A stretch of 64,000 nucleotides of DNA from Acanthococcus lagerstroemiae (GCA_031841125.1 CM063112.1:29290603-29354602), one strand, 5' to 3'. Shown: positions 34,016 to 46,996, numbered from the stretch's first letter. Notes: generated by a model from the letters alone, not told the origin. Made by a program: numbers and translations.

Positions 34016-34785
34016 GTACTGTGAGGATACTGAGGGCACTGATGGGGGAGCCTGACTTGGCGCTCACTAGTCATCCTGGGGGGGGGGGTCTGCGTTCTCC
34101 GGGGTTTTTTGCCTATGGTGGGTCTAAGGGGCTGCTAGTATTATATAAGAAAGGTTATAATTCAATTTTTCTGCAACTAACTCAGCACTTTCAGAAAGGG
34201 AGGAGGATTGGAAATTGCCCCTTTTGTTGCCACACATGAACAGGTCTCTTGGAGAAAAAGATAAAATTTTCGGAATTTCTTCAGTGTAATCAATTGTTGT
34301 AACACGGAGACAAATTGACATCGGCCACGATTCCAGATCCCTGTACCTAGGCAGCCTCTCAATCTTTTCCGCATAACCAGTGTTTTTTGTTCGTTTTATC
34401 AAATGTTTGAAAAAATTGTATTAAGGAATTTTTCGAATTTGCAAAAGTGCGAAAAAGAACATCGAGTCATCAATAACTGGGGTTTTCAGATTATCGAATC
34501 CGTTTTTCATGTGCGGCAATTTCAGCAGTGCTCGCAGGCTCCAACATCTGATGGAAATTTTCGAGCACCGCGTGGGAAAATTAATATTCTAGGTGGACGG
34601 GGAGAGTAGAGGGATCTCAAAAGACTTTGTGAGGGAAGGAGGGAGTCGAACCAAGTCGAACACCACATGAGAAAAATAAAATTCGCCGCCTCTGCCGTAT
34701 TTAGTATCTACTTGCCCTTATTTTGAGATTAAGATCCCTAGTAGGGGAGGGGTGAAGGGTCGAAAATTGCTTGAAATGCAATATG
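34016..34785. other. Unassigned stretch
   Basis: Contains a G-run at 34079-34088 and AT-rich DNA with no recognisable gene. A word GAATCCGTTTTTCATG near 34497 resembles the tandem unit that starts at 34786. Confidence 0.35.
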
Positions 34786-35105
34786 GGTATCGTTTTTCAT
34801 ATTTTTGAGGCCGTCAGATCCATTTCTGACATTTGTTCTCAACTACAATAAAAATGAGTAACTTAGAGGCAGAAAACGAGAACAAAAATCACAAGTTTGA
34901 GATGGATATCGTTTCACATGTTCCCACAGCCATAGAATCCGTTTCTAACACTGATTTTCAGCTGCCATGAAAATTGATGGAACTAAGATGGAACAGGATC
35001 TGGAAATTAAAACAAATGAACATGTTTCAGAGGGAATATCGTTTCAAAAGTTGCTGGGACCGTGCAATTAATTTCTGACGCTGATTTTTAGCTATAATGA
35101 AAACG
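34786..35105. repeat. Tandem repeat, ~120-128 bp units, about three copies
   Basis: Units start with GGTATCGTTTTTCAT, GATATCGTTTCACATG and GAATATCGTTTCAAAAG. Each continues to a CATTTCTGACATTTG / CGTTTCTAACACTGATTTTC / AATTTCTGACGCTGATTTTT block and then an ATGAAAA-type block. Diverged copies, non-coding. Confidence 0.65.
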
Positions 35106-35925
35106 GGAAGAAGTAGGTTGGGGTGTGAGGCTGAGAATAGGAATTATATATTATGTATAAGATGGATAAATAACAGATTGCAGATTTTGTGGATTGTTGA
35201 ATTTTTGTTATTCATGTGATAGTATGTAAAAAAGAATGTAAATGAGCTTGCAGTGCTCAATAAGTTGATTTCAATGTCGCTCACAACCGTTTTATCATAG
35301 CTTGATAGTTGGTACTACGATTTTTAAAAACAAAAAATTCATCACAAAAGCTTTATAGAGGAAAGTCAGGGGTATCGTGAGGCCATTTTGGTGAAGAAGA
35401 TTCTTCGTATTCGTTTTCTGGGGAGAGGGGGCTTTTTTTCTTCTTTTTTTCTCCTGGTCAGACGAGGAAATAAGAAATTTTTGTAGTACATTTTTTTCTA
35501 TTCATGATACAGAAAGTAATTGACGAAGCAACCCCTTCATGTATTACATATGCTATTTATTGTACTTCAGTGCATTCAGCAAAGAAAATAAATAGTACCT
35601 ATTGGCCACCAAAACTAAAACATCAAAGTTGGAGTTCTTATAATTTAGAATTTTTATGACACTTGTGATTAATTTATTTTACGAGAATATGGAAAATTTA
35701 TTATAATTAGTTTTAAAATACCGAGAAACGTTTTATTTAAATTTCGTTGTAAAGAATTGCTTCGCAATCAAACTATCAGAAGTGACAATAAGTATAATGA
35801 ATAATGCAAAAAGAAGGAATACCACGTGTGTCAGGCAAAGAAAAAATTTACTGATATTTCAAATTAGGAGGGTCAACCAACAGAGTTTGAGGGGGGCTTC
35901 TTTATTGGACCAAAGGGATCGCGAC
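35106..35925. other. Unassigned AT-rich stretch
   Basis: No gene recognised; low-complexity frames only. Confidence 0.35.
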
Positions 35926-35929
35926 ACCC

Positions 35930-36240
35930 CTGAAAGTTGTTGGGTACGAATGTTTTGCTATGGAAAAAAATTACCTCCTCTAGCCCTTCTGCGTCCACAG
36001 TTTTGGGGGCGAAATTAGTTTTTCGCAAAAATATGGGGAAATATCAAATTTGAAAAATAGGCTTGAAACAAAAATTCTTCCTTCTCAAATTTCATATCAG
36101 GATAGTTCTTTACAATTTTCCCAGAAATGCCGGAAACTGGAGGTTCAAAATAACTCATTTCTCTATCAAGCTTCAACACAGGCCTTATGGAAGAAAAGTC
36201 AGTTTTTTCGACTTTTTCGAAGTGTCATCGGCTTGACCAA
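35930..36240 (+). repeat. Dispersed repeat copy, partner of 58400-58685
   Basis: Shares ordered blocks with 58400-58685 in the same direction: GCCCTTCTGCGTCCACAGTT / GCCGTTCTGCGTCCACAGTT, TAGTTCTTTACAATTT / GAGTTCTTCACAATTT, and AAGCTTCAACACAGGCCTTA. Function and termini are unknown. Open frames here (36050-36334) are not recognisably coding. Confidence 0.65.
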
Positions 36241-36613
36241 ACATAAGAGATGCAAATCACCATGGAACCCGTTCTTATACATTTCCCCCACTACTCATCG
36301 CTATAATTGTTTCTTCCCCCTTCCCCGACCTTAGATACCACAATTTGAAACTCATGTTTTTCGTGTTTTTAAAATGTGAAATATGACTTTTATATTATGA
36401 TTCTTTGAACTTGTATCAATGCTAATTATGAAACTAAGATACCGGCTGGGGAGGTATCAAGGTCACAAAATTCGATTTTATGTGGGTTTGGCTGTAAATT
36501 TAAAATTGTAGTACCGGGAAGAGATGAGCGTCTGATATTTATATGAAAAGCAGTACATATTATGTCATTTTGGTAACAGCTGGGCCCTTATTTGAAAATG
36601 CTCATGCGAATGA

Positions 36614-37045
36614 CGGAGGAGCTGTCAGTGGAACTCCAGTTCCAGCAAAACTAAAGCGAAAAAAACAAGAACCAAATCTAATAAATCAACCACTTCTCCT
36701 GTACCTTCCTCTTCTACGAGCACTGATAAAACAAAAGCGAGAGTTCGTAAATGTAACTCGATAAGAAAATACCAAAAAAAGAAAAAAAGAAACTTTGAAG
36801 ATGTCAATATCGAATATAAATGTACACTTTGCCACGAATCTTACAGAAATAGCAAACTAGAGGTAAATTTCAATAATTTTGAAATAAAATTTACAAAAAT
36901 TTCGTAGGTACCTTACCTGAATAACTAATGAAATTAATTTAACTTTTCAGGAATGGATTCAATGCATTCGGTGCTTCCAGTGAAGCCATGGGAAGTGTGT
37001 AGATTTCGAAGATCTGTATATTAAATGTATTAATACTACTAAGGT
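36614..37045 (+). pseudogene. Spliced C-terminal zinc-ribbon of a pogo/DDE_1-type transposase, inactivated
   Basis: A plus-strand frame (stop-free from 36614) gives a basic, Ser/Thr-rich linker and then YKCTLCHESYRNSKLE up to a GTAAAT donor at 36863. An 88-bp intron ends in AACTTTTCAG at 36950. The frame resumes in register as EWIQCIRCFQ, a TGA stop where a Trp is expected, then SHGKCVDFEDLYIKC. The spacing C-x2-C...EEWIQC-x2-C...(W)xH...C is the C-terminal zinc motif I know from insect pogo/Tigger-like DDE_1 proteins. The DDE catalytic core itself is not visible upstream. The retained intron shows this is not a processed copy. The nonsense codon makes the fragment dead. Confidence 0.6.
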
Positions 37046-38950
37046 ACCTACCTCCGTTTTTCATTCGTTGTAATTTCTTCAATGTAATCTTGGTTCATTT
37101 TTTTGGTACCTATACCTATTAAATTAATTTTTTTATCAGAAAGTTTAGTACCTCGTTGAAAAAAATCAAATAAAATGGCAGATGAATTTTGATGTTTTCC
37201 CCCGAATTTTATCCTATTTTCAGCATATTATGGCCAGTATCTCCAGCGTTTCTTCACCGAATGGGCTGAAATTTGGTATGGTAGTTATTTAAATGAAAAT
37301 CTGTTGAATTTTATAAAAAATAGGGGGTGTCAAAGTAACCCCAAAACCTCTCTAATTTTGGAAGACCGTTCTTTGGCGGATTACGCCTCACAGAAGTGAT
37401 AGGCAATTCATGTTTGCGCCATGTTATAGTGTTCACTGAGCTCTTTTCATTTCCATTTAAGTTTTTTTTTTAGCTCAGGTGATTTGCAATTGAATAAAAT
37501 ATACCTTAAAACTTTCAAAGTAACCCCAAGTAACGGTATTCATTAATAAATTCACAATTTGTTAATGCCGTATATCAGGCCAGTGCGCAGGATTTACTAG
37601 TAGGGCTTTTTTTATTCAGATTTCCTTTGAAAAAAAAAAAAAAAATCTACAAAGAACACTATTTAACGTGATACGCAATGATTTACAGGTTGCGAGGTTT
37701 CTTAAGTCGATTTGCGGGAAATTTTTACGTCTGATCCCCCCACCAAATCTTGTCAATTTTTTCGAGATATCACCTCATTACAAGTTTTCAAGGTCGCTGA
37801 AGCCAATTCGTGTCCGACTCGTCTGGTGGCCCCAGAAGGGATCCTAATTAAATTATATATATATTTTTTTTAAATTAATTGAATAGTAACTAAGACACCT
37901 TCTCGATCGACTGATTGTTATTTGGTCTCAACTCCCTTTAGTGGCACTCCGAGAAGCGGAATGTAAGAACTACTTTAAAGCTGAATTCAGCTACCTGAAA
38001 AACCAATTGTATATTCTCGGCCCTCCTGCTCCTTTTCTCAAACCATCCCCTAGGGCCATTAACCTTGATTGCGGAGCCAAACTATTTTATTTTCGAGCAC
38101 AGTTGCATAGCCGATTGAAATCGATAAGAATTAATTTTCAACACAATAATAAAATTAATTTTTGGTTAACAGTATCGAAACTTCGTGTATTTTTCATTAC
38201 GAAGCAATAAGGACGTGTAGCACATACGTCTCCCTCATTCGCTCGAACTAAAACTTTGCAGAATTTTCTTCTGTTTTATTAAAACTGATTAAGGGTGGTA
38301 AAGTCCTTAGAAAAAATTGAAAAAATAAATTCTCACTAAGATTGAATAAAAACTATTCTACTAGATACATCAACAAAAGAAAAACCTGTAACAACCATTT
38401 TAAATTTTGGAGAAAAAAAACAATTTTCTATGTAAATCATTTTCGATTGTCAGAAATTTTGAAACCAGGCCTTGATTTCCCATGACTGATGAGGTTTCAG
38501 CCTCGGGCGACAAAGGGACGGCCAATTTCAGAAACATGTTATATTTTTCTTCCGCTCTCACCCTAAGTCTTCATATGCAATTTCAAATATACGTAATTGG
38601 TGAAAGGGCTCCAACATTCTCCTGGGGCATACCACAAGTAGGACGGCAAAAGTATTTCAGTTTCCTGTAGTAGGTCCGAGCCTAACATGTAATTTTTTAA
38701 CTTCTGCGATGGGTAGAAGTAAGAAAGGTAATTTATGCGCAGGGAAAAGTTAGTTGAGAGTTAATCAAAAGGAATTACTTTATATATAAGACATAGACCC
38801 GAGTCCTAAGGCAAGTCTGATTTTTGAATAAAAACGAAGTATTATTCTGACTTATTGTTTCAAAAGCAACCCTGAAAAGTTGATAACTTTGTTGAGTTGC
38901 TGTTTCTTCCATTACCCCCCCCCATCCTACTGTAAAGAAAGATGGTAAAA
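37046..38950. other. Unassigned stretch with decayed repeat ends
   Basis: Contains a terminus-like CTTTCAAAGTAACCCCAAGT near 37517 that resembles the ends of 805-1686. It also contains AAACCAGGCCTTGATTTCCC near 38463, resembling the CAGTGCCGGATTTCCC end of 53256-53751. The plus frame 37941-38210 has no motif. No gene. Confidence 0.35.
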
Positions 38951-38952
38951 TA

Positions 38953-39221
38953 CAGGGGTGGAAATAGGAAACGGCTAGGGGTCTAGGCCCCCCATTTCAA
39001 AATTAGCCCTCCTAAATTTTATTTTTTAAATATTAATCTTAATAGAGTAAGACGTTTTTATCTTTTTTTTTTCTTACAGAGGAAGTATTGCAGAGAAAAA
39101 AATCTATTTTTCGTCTTTTTCTGGCGGGGGGCATGATTTTTGGATTTTTATAAATTTATTTTAGGCGCTGGGACTTCAGTGCCCCCCCCCTTCCCAAGTT
39201 TTTGCTATATTTCCGCCGCTG
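38953..39221. mobile_element. hAT-like MITE (269 bp)
   Basis: Left end CAGGGGTGGAAATAGG, right end (opposite strand) CAGCGGCGGAAATATAGC. Flanks GTAAAATA (38945-38952) and GTAAAATG (39222-39229) agree at 7 of 8. Short C-runs lie at both inner ends. Non-coding. Confidence 0.8.
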
Positions 39222-39229
39222 GTAAAATG

Positions 39230-39575
39230 TCAATTTAGGATGTCCTTTTTTCTGATGTATTCAGTATTAGGTCGGTATGCGTATACTTACTATCGCACTA
39301 AATATTGACTATCTGGTCTGCAATTCCCTTCCCCACAGCAGAAAATGGGTCTTAAAATGTTGTAATCGAGTATTTATACAAACCTTAATCAACCTTGACG
39401 AATCTTAACGAATCTTAAAATATATCAAAAATAATAAGCAAGAAAATGTACAGAAGAATGTTGGAGGAATATCTTAATTATTTCTGTTTTTTGGATTTCA
39501 AAATTTAAATTCCCTGATAATTTAGGAGAGTGGCTCAGCAGGTGGAGAATAGAAGCAAGATCTTGCTACCTGTAT
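39230..39575. other. Unassigned stretch
   Basis: AT-rich, with the word CAACCTTGACGAATCTTAAC and a partial repeat of it near 39390-39415. No gene. Confidence 0.3.
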
Positions 39576-39781
39576 TAGGGGAGACAGGGCCAAGTTGTCT
39601 CAACCTCCAAGTCACCCGTGTAAAATGTGCTCTTTTGATACTGATGATGTCACGCTACTCCTTAGTGTACCAACACTTCATCCATACTTGATAGACCTCG
39701 CGACTATGGAACCGACCTGATTTATAGTGGTTTGATATTTTGATAAAATACAATTTAGCAAAAAGTCACGTTTTATAAAAA

Positions 39782-41782
39782 AGAGGCGAAACTTGACTTT
39801 CAGTTTGGGGGTGGAGAAGGAAAATTTACCGACAAGTATTTTCTTTTAACTAAAAATTTGCCGACAAAATTTTCTAAAAATTTGAAAATTTGCTGATTTG
39901 TTAATGAAAATATTTTTTTAATTGAAAAAAATAATAATAATAATAATAAACAAACAAACAAACGTTCTGAGAAAATGAAAAATTCAAGTAAACAGTTTCA
40001 CAATTTGCTGACTGCCTAATTATGGGGGGTATTTGACCTCCCCCCCCCATAGTTTCGTCCCTGCAAATGCAGATTGGAACCTTATCACCCAAACACTCAC
40101 ATTTGCGCACATGAGCATACCCTATTCTGGGAGGGTATATTAGGAATACTTGAGAGGAACATACAACTTCCTTTACACATTGAGGTGGTCGTTGTTTATT
40201 CTTGGTGATCTTTTTTTCTGAATTTCCTCTGATTTTTCTCCTAACTTGATTCCAATAATATAAAAACAATTTTTTTTTAGTTCTACAAAGTTTCCTGTCG
40301 ATCGGATTAGGGGAATTCGTGACATAAGTTCCCTTTCGTTCTCATAGGAAAAATACATGGAGTTTTGACTTTTGTTCCAGACTAAATATCCCTCCTTCGG
40401 GCTGTACAGCGCTAGTGTCGACTACTCTCATTAGCGACCAAAGATGAAGTTTCTGATGTAGCAAAATTTTTGAATCTACGTATAAAAATAGTCTTAATCG
40501 AAAAAAAATTTTTTGTTCGAAAAATTCGTTTCTCTTTAAATACTTCAAAAACGTCTTAATTTTTGAGATATTTGTACTTTAATGAGTATGTACATTAAAG
40601 GGGAAAATGTATAGATTTACCTTTTGCTGATTATTTCTTCGATTCGATAGCGACGCGCTCTGACGGATATGTACGGCCCGAATATTCACCAGGACCAACG
40701 ACATTACAGAATTAGTGAATAACTAAGTAAGTAAGTGAGTGAGTAACTGAGTGAATCACTAAATGAGTAAGCAAACGACTGAGTGAATCACTGAGTCACT
40801 GAGTAAATGATTGAGTAACTGTGTGAATAACTAATTAAGTAAGTAAGTAACTGAATCACTGAGTCACTGAGTAAGTGATTGAGTGAGTGAGTGAATCACT
40901 GACTCATTGAGTGAGCGACGGAGTAACTGAGTGAATAACTCAATAAATAAGCGGGTGACTGAGTGAATCACTGGCTCAGTGAGTGACAGAGTGATGAAGT
41001 GAATGGATAACTGAATTAGAGAATGAATGAATGACTGAGTAAGTGAGCGAATCACTGAATAAGTAAGCAAGTGACTGAGTGAATCACTGACCTTGTAATC
41101 CTGATCGAGGAGAGTATTTCATTTACAGGCATACGAAGAAATCTCAAAATATTATGAAAACAAAAGCGTTTATCGAAAAAATGATTAGGACAAAATTTAT
41201 AGTACATAAAATTTTTCGTCCATTGAGACCATTTCAATCTGATGAATTTTTCTAAAATATGTAGGGTTTCAATAGTTCCTTTTTTCACGTGCCTGAAATT
41301 GTAGAGGGCGACTCCTTCGCGCTGGCAGTCCGAATAGTCATTGAAATTTGAAATTCAACGTTTGCTACCGACTTTCAGATTTTCGAAAAGTCTTCCACAT
41401 TTCAGCTTTGTTTCAACCTTTCAAATAACGTTTCTCAGCTTGAAACCTTCTGCTTTTGACTTCCTAGTCTCTCACAGGGGTCCGGGGTACTCCATGTTCA
41501 GAAACAAAATTTGATTTTCAGTTTAGAAAGGTGGAGAAGAAAAATTTGCCGACAAATATCTTTTGAAAACTAAAAATTTGTCAATTTTTAATCGAAATAT
41601 TTTTTTGTTGAAAAAGAAAAAAAAATTAAAATTGAAATGAACAGTTTCAAAATTTGCCGATTGTCAAATTATTGGAGGGGGGAGATCAAATGAACAGTCT
41701 TAGAATTTGCCGACTACCAACATTTTTTTTTTTTGGGGGGGGGGGTGTTTCAACCCCCACACAATCTATAGTTTCGTCCCTG
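39782..41782 (-). mobile_element. Composite hAT-like element, inverted copy (A-B-insert-C-A')
   Basis: Read on the minus strand: module A from 41782 (CAGGGACGAAACTATAG), B (about 41515-41335), extra DNA including the GAGT repeat, C (about 40395-40074), and A' from 40073 (CAGGGACGAAACTATGG) to 39782. The order matches 24444-25617. Outer flanks TATAAAAA (39774-39781 and 41783-41790) are identical 8-mers, so the whole A-to-A' unit seems to have inserted together. The 39901-40269 minus-strand frame is a repeat by-product. Confidence 0.75.
40710..41095. repeat. (GAGT)n-derived simple repeat, ~385 bp
   Basis: Long run of GAGTAACTGAGTGAATCACT-type words with a 4-bp rhythm. The period keeps a stop-free frame on the minus strand (SLTQSVIHSL-like), which is an artefact of the repeat. 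It lies between modules B and C of the inverted composite copy and is absent from the other copies. Confidence 0.85.
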
Positions 41783-42538
41783 TATAAAAAAGACTCACGC
41801 TCATGAGTTTAATATTTTGTACTGGCCAAAATCAAATACTGTGTTGTAAGTAGAATTTTTTCAACTATCTCAGGGTACATTAGAACCTAAAATTACATTT
41901 ATCCTCCGCCCAAAAATTGTACTTTCTAAACCCCTTCAATCCGGGGCAAGCTGTCCCATAACAAAAAGTGTCAATTAATGCGAATTTTGTTACATGTTTT
42001 TAGAAAATGGCACGAATATGCATTCGTAAGACATTTCTGCGCATTTTTAGCACAAGACAAGTTACCCCATCATGCCTTACCCGGGTATGGGGCAAGTTAT
42101 CACACAAAATGTAGCCGCGCTTAAAAATGTTTGTGGCCAACCGTATGAGAAATTCTCGATTTTTTTATACGCCATTTTGTAGCCAGGGTTGTAGCTACAA
42201 TTTGAGCTTAATTAGAAGGTTTTCTTTCCAATAGTTTTTTCATAATTTTGAAGACAACTAACCCTGGTCTCCCCTATTTACTTTCAGAATTTGTTCTTAT
42301 TGCTTGTTAAGTTGGAAAATTTTTATTATAGCTGATTAGATCGAAGTCTGAGATATCAAAATTGAAAAAGTGAAATAAATTTCGATTATGTGCTTGCTGG
42401 TCTCAATCGTTTCATCTCGGCGAAATTAAAATCCTGTCACCTCGATGAAGGGGTGCCTCCTATAACGTCTTCCAGGGTTGTTCAATTTAGTAAAATTAAC
42501 CTTTACTTAGAAAAATTGGAATGGAAATCAGGGCCGGT

Positions 42539-42671
42539 TTTAAATACTTTGCCGCCGTGGGCTGCAGTACTTTTGCCACCTTGTTTTTTTACATCCCCGT
42601 CCCGCAACTGTTCTTTTTTTTTGGGTCGCAAATTTGCTGCTCTGGACTGCAGCCCAGTCAGTCCGGCACTG
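42539..42671. mobile_element. CAGxGCCGG TIR element, inverted relative to 31319-31463
   Basis: Left end CAGGGCCGGTTTTAAATA, right end (opposite strand) CAGTGCCGGACTGAC. On the opposite strand it shares AGCAAATTTGCGACCCAAAA and ACAAGGTGGCAAAAGTACT with 31319-31463. It lies inside open frames 42390-42797, which are therefore not genes. Confidence 0.65.
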
Positions 42672-42689
42672 AACACAGAGGAAAGGAGA

Positions 42690-45480
42690 GATGTTTGTCT
42701 TCCTCACTGGTTCCTGAGCTTAACGTCGTACAGGGGGATGTTGAATCGTGAAATTTCCCACTCTCGAACATGCATCAATTTTGTATTTTCTGAGTAGGGT
42801 GGTAGTTTCACTGAGAAGTGTTTTACGACAAACCGACTTCTGTACCTTTTTTCCAGGCAGACCTACCCTAGACCCCTCTTATTACTCTTCGCATCAGTAA
42901 ATCAAGAAAAACCATTCAAATTTACAACCCAATGCAATTTTATTCAAATAAATAATAACGATCTTACAAATGTACTACAAAAGAAAAAAGTATATGTACA
43001 AAAAAAAATGAGAAAAAAATAAGAAGAAACCACTTGTACAGAATCAAACGTTAAAAGAGAGATACATATTACAAAATATGAAAGCGAAAGAGAAAAAAAA
43101 TGTACCACAAGCACGACAAGAAAAGATTAACACTACCCGGCGATTATGAAATCTACCTACATACATGATACAAATATAACCGAATTAAAATTTACAGACA
43201 ATAAATAATAAGTAACCATTTAAAACACGGTGCTCCCCGCGATTACATTTAAAAACTGATCGTGTTTACGGACGTCGATTCAATATTCTCACTTACACAG
43301 GGTATTTGTTCATTTCGAGAAAAAAAAAAATTGGTGAAAAGCCTGCGTAACTTTCGACCTTGCAACGACTAAAATACAAACTGGGTTACTAACGAACGGT
43401 GTGCGTTCTGTCATTAAGCTATCCTACGTGATTGACATACAATAGGTAAACTAAAAACACGACGAATAAATAACCGTAACACTGATTTGTGATTTTCTGT
43501 GAGATCATTTTCCACTCATCCAATTAATACCTTGTTGCAGTGGACCATCTAGGTTCTTTAAAAACCTAGATAATAAGTAATTTCGATGTTCACCGACTAT
43601 GTCCCATGCATGCCGGAGCGAAAAAGTGCACATAAATTAGTACTATCAATCGGGTACTTCAATATAATCATGCAGTGTTACTAGCAGTGCGGACTGAAGC
43701 TGGTAATCCCCATCATTAATTAGTACTCTTTATGCAAGTTATTGATGACAAAGTGCATCACAGTATCATACATCAACAAAAATAAACTGAATACTTGATG
43801 AGAATGCGCAAAATGGTTCGTCGAATAATAATAACGCCATTCAAAATATGGCATTATAATGAATGAATTCAGAGCAGTTGTTGTCTAATTGAAACGTCGC
43901 TATTTCAAATTCAACTATAGAAATGAATGTAAAAGTGAGGTCACTACGAAATTACAAATGTAAGACATTAAGATGTTAACACAGCTTTTAATACCAAATC
44001 CTACTGGGTACAGACATTAAAAAAATACATCTGAAGTTCGACTAGAATTTCACTGGATAATTATTCAAGACACGTGCTACTTATCTAAGGAACTACAGTA
44101 AACTGTTATAGAACTCAACTGGCTACACAGAACCTTACTTTTGCACTGTATACACACTACATAAACATTGTTTTCAAAATAGCACGTCGAGAGTACCCAC
44201 AGCTCTCCATAATGCCGGTTCTAAATATTAAAAGTCTGGGGCAAACAGACAAAACCAACTCACACGTAAATACAGTCTGTTGAAGCCCCCTCTCCCGAAT
44301 CAGACCTCACTTTTGCCCTAGTGCCCGCAATGCATAGACAGGACGAACTACAAAAATTCCACCTCATAACACTGCATGATTAGCATGATTATACAGCACC
44401 ACCTTATAACTCTTACTTTTAGAATCCATAAATTACAATTACAGTTTGTAACATGGAAGTTGATCAAGCGCGAAATTGTTCCTGAACTTTTCTTAATTTT
44501 TCTTTTTTGTTACTAACAAAATACGAAAGTAACATGGAATGACATGCGATAACATTTACAGAAATTATAACTAGATTAGTTCAACGGCCGATGCAAGCGA
44601 TTCAAAAAGAACCTACAGAGCGTACAAAAAACAAACTGTACAGCAAAATCGGCTAACATACCCGCAAGAACGAAGAAGAAAACTTCTAACGTGAAACAAA
44701 ATTTTACATTATACATAATATACACACACACAATATCAACTTCAAAACATGTAAAACTTGGAAAATAAGATTTCTGTAAAATCAGTGAGTCGAAAAAATC
44801 GATAAAAAATTAAAGAAAGAAGAAATTAAAACGTTTTGAATAGAAAAAATTACATAAAAATGCGTTAAAAAGTAAGAAACTTGTTGAAAAATAAAACAGT
44901 AAAATGGTTCAAAGAATAGAATAAATATTTACTAGATAAAAACAAATGCCTAATTAGTGATTTTTCTACTGAAATGTACTAGAGTCATTTGCATGAACTT
45001 GAATTTGGTCAGTTAAGGACAAACAGGAACACATTAAGATGTTCCTGTAAAATATCAATCATTCGATCATTCAATTATAAGTAGGTGAACAACACTAAGC
45101 ATGATGATGTTCATTTTGCTTATCCAGCAATGCGACTGAATTTGTAGAACAGACAGAAGTGATTAAACAGTCTTACATTCACCCGATCGTTTGATAAGAA
45201 AATTTAACTGCTGGGTTCATTTGGCTGACAATATTAGGCATGTAGGTTGTTCATAGGTGTACATCAAGGTAGATTGTAAACGTCAACATAATCAGTATAT
45301 CGATGGTTTCATGGAAACTTGTGCTAACTAACATGTTTGCCAAAATTGAGTTAAGAATGTAGATATGTGACTGAAGCTGTAAGCTATCCGGTGGTATACA
45401 CAAAATCACTTATAATTTATTATTTGAACCGCTAGAGAGCGCTTTTCGATTGAGCTAACTGATAAGCAGGGCAAAAAATT
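42690..45480 (-). other. Repeat-poor stretch, possible 3' untranslated region on the minus strand
   Basis: About 2.6 kb with no repeat partner in the window and no long frame. On the minus strand an AATAAA lies near 42946, followed by a GT-rich run. That is a plausible polyadenylation site for a minus-strand transcript coming from the right. The idea rests only on position, the signal and the lack of repeats. Confidence 0.2.
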
Positions 45481-45531
45481 CATTATAAATTAATTACCAA
45501 AAATGCGCACATAATAGATATGCGTTTTTTA

Positions 45532-45741
45532 TTAATTAAATATGCAAAAATATGCGCTGAAAAACCAAAATATGCGCACGTAATATAGTGTTGATCTTCC
45601 TTTTTCTGAGCTTAGGTCAATAATATGAATTTTAGAAATCGATTTCAAGCGATTAAGGTGCAAATGATTGAATAGTGTTTTTGTTTTTCTTGCCAACATT
45701 GTCCGGAATGCTGCGATTTCATTTCCAATGTTGCTTGACAC
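45532..45741 (-). other. Short unidentified open frame
   Basis: A 69-codon minus-strand frame includes SSNIGNEIAAFRTMLARKTK and LFNHLHLNRLKSISKI. It has moderately protein-like residue use but no recognised motif. The ATGCGCACATAAT words around it recur near 48720-48775, so it may sit in a repeat that was split by the 45876-48717 insertion. Confidence 0.2.
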
Positions 45742-46996
45742 AGGAAAACCGAAAAGAAAAATTGTAAAAAAATTTACACAGTGAAGAAATTTTTGGGGAA
45801 AATGAAAATATCACAGAAAACAACAACGTTTGTTGAATATTCACAGAATATGTGTTAAAATGTATTTTTTCAATACCATAAACTGGGGCTACTTAGGGAT
45901 ACTTTTCTATTCCTCAGCTCCTATCTTGCGACTCAGTTGGCAGATTGGGTTTGGTGATAGCCCATTGGACTCGCTCAACCCTTGGCTTCCTTCACACACC
46001 CCACCCGTCAAGTGTGAACCCATAGAAGTCACGCTACAGGCAATCAAAGTGGCCAAGGTAATTACTCTCTCAATGGGGCTATTTGGGAATCGCTCGAAAA
46101 TTTGACTGTAAAATCGAAATAAGATGAATTTCGTCGCGAAAACCGTTTATTGATGCATATTTTTCAATCGCATGTATTTCAAATTTGAGAAGACCTGCGC
46201 GTAAATAAGTCTGCGGGTCAGGAAGTACCTGAACTCAGTGTCTTATACATTTGAATCGGTTAGAACCAAAAGAAGTTAAGTCTAAAAAATGCACTTTTCA
46301 GGATGCGAAAAAAAATTTGTTTTATTCGAAAATTTAAAAATCATGGAATACGTCCCTCAGGCCCTCAGGGTGGGAGTAAAGGGTCACAAAAAACAACTTC
46401 TAAGCCCGGGTCCCGTCGAATAAAATTTTGATGAGCCAGGGCGGGTGGCTCAAAGCTTTTGGACTTAACCTTTTTTGGTTCTGAATGATTGTTTTGCAGT
46501 TTTACAGCTCGAAATCACCCCCCCCCTTGTAGGTAGACATAAAGAGGTCACTTTAGTCTTGGTCCCATTCCAACGAGCAAAATCCCTGCTTGTAAGAAAA
46601 AAAGTTCTGAAGCTGTGTAGGAAAATTGCGATTTCGTTTTTGAAAATAGCACTTTTCAGGTATAAAAATGCAAAAAGAGGGGGGGGGCGAAAGTTTTTAT
46701 TTAATTATATTTTTTACACTAAAATACACCATTTTCAAACAATATCTGGAAAAAATCCATTTTCTGAAAAAATTTTACTACAAAAAAAAAAATGAAAGAA
46801 AGCGATGTTGCCAAAAAACACTTTCCCAGCTGTTTCACGAAATTTCGACCACACCAGCAGATCCGCAATACTTCAATACCCCATAATCCATGAAAAAAGC
46901 AAAAACGACAAAAGTGGACTTAACCCCTTTTGGTTCTAACCGATTCATTTTGTACCACCGCGTATTCGAATCTATGAAGCATATTAGATTCATAGT

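Larger units (their letters stand above)
39578..42274. mobile_element. TA-flanked TIR element split by the composite element
   Basis: Left end GGGGAGACAGGGCCAAGTTG, right end (opposite strand) GGGGAGACCAGGGTTAGTTG, both beside TA (39576-39577 and 42275-42276). Internal words of the right part (GGGGCAAGTTATC, GGGGCAAGCTGTC) echo the ends. After removing the composite insertion 39782-41782, about 0.7 kb of non-coding element remains. Confidence 0.65.

Noticed and set aside
40864..41070. 68-codon minus-strand open frame rich in SLTQS/IHS
   Set aside because: It is the translation of the (GAGT)n simple repeat; a 4-bp period naturally keeps frames open.
42390..42797. 135-codon plus-strand open frame
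   Set aside because: It runs across the TIR element 42539-42671, and its translation shows no motif.
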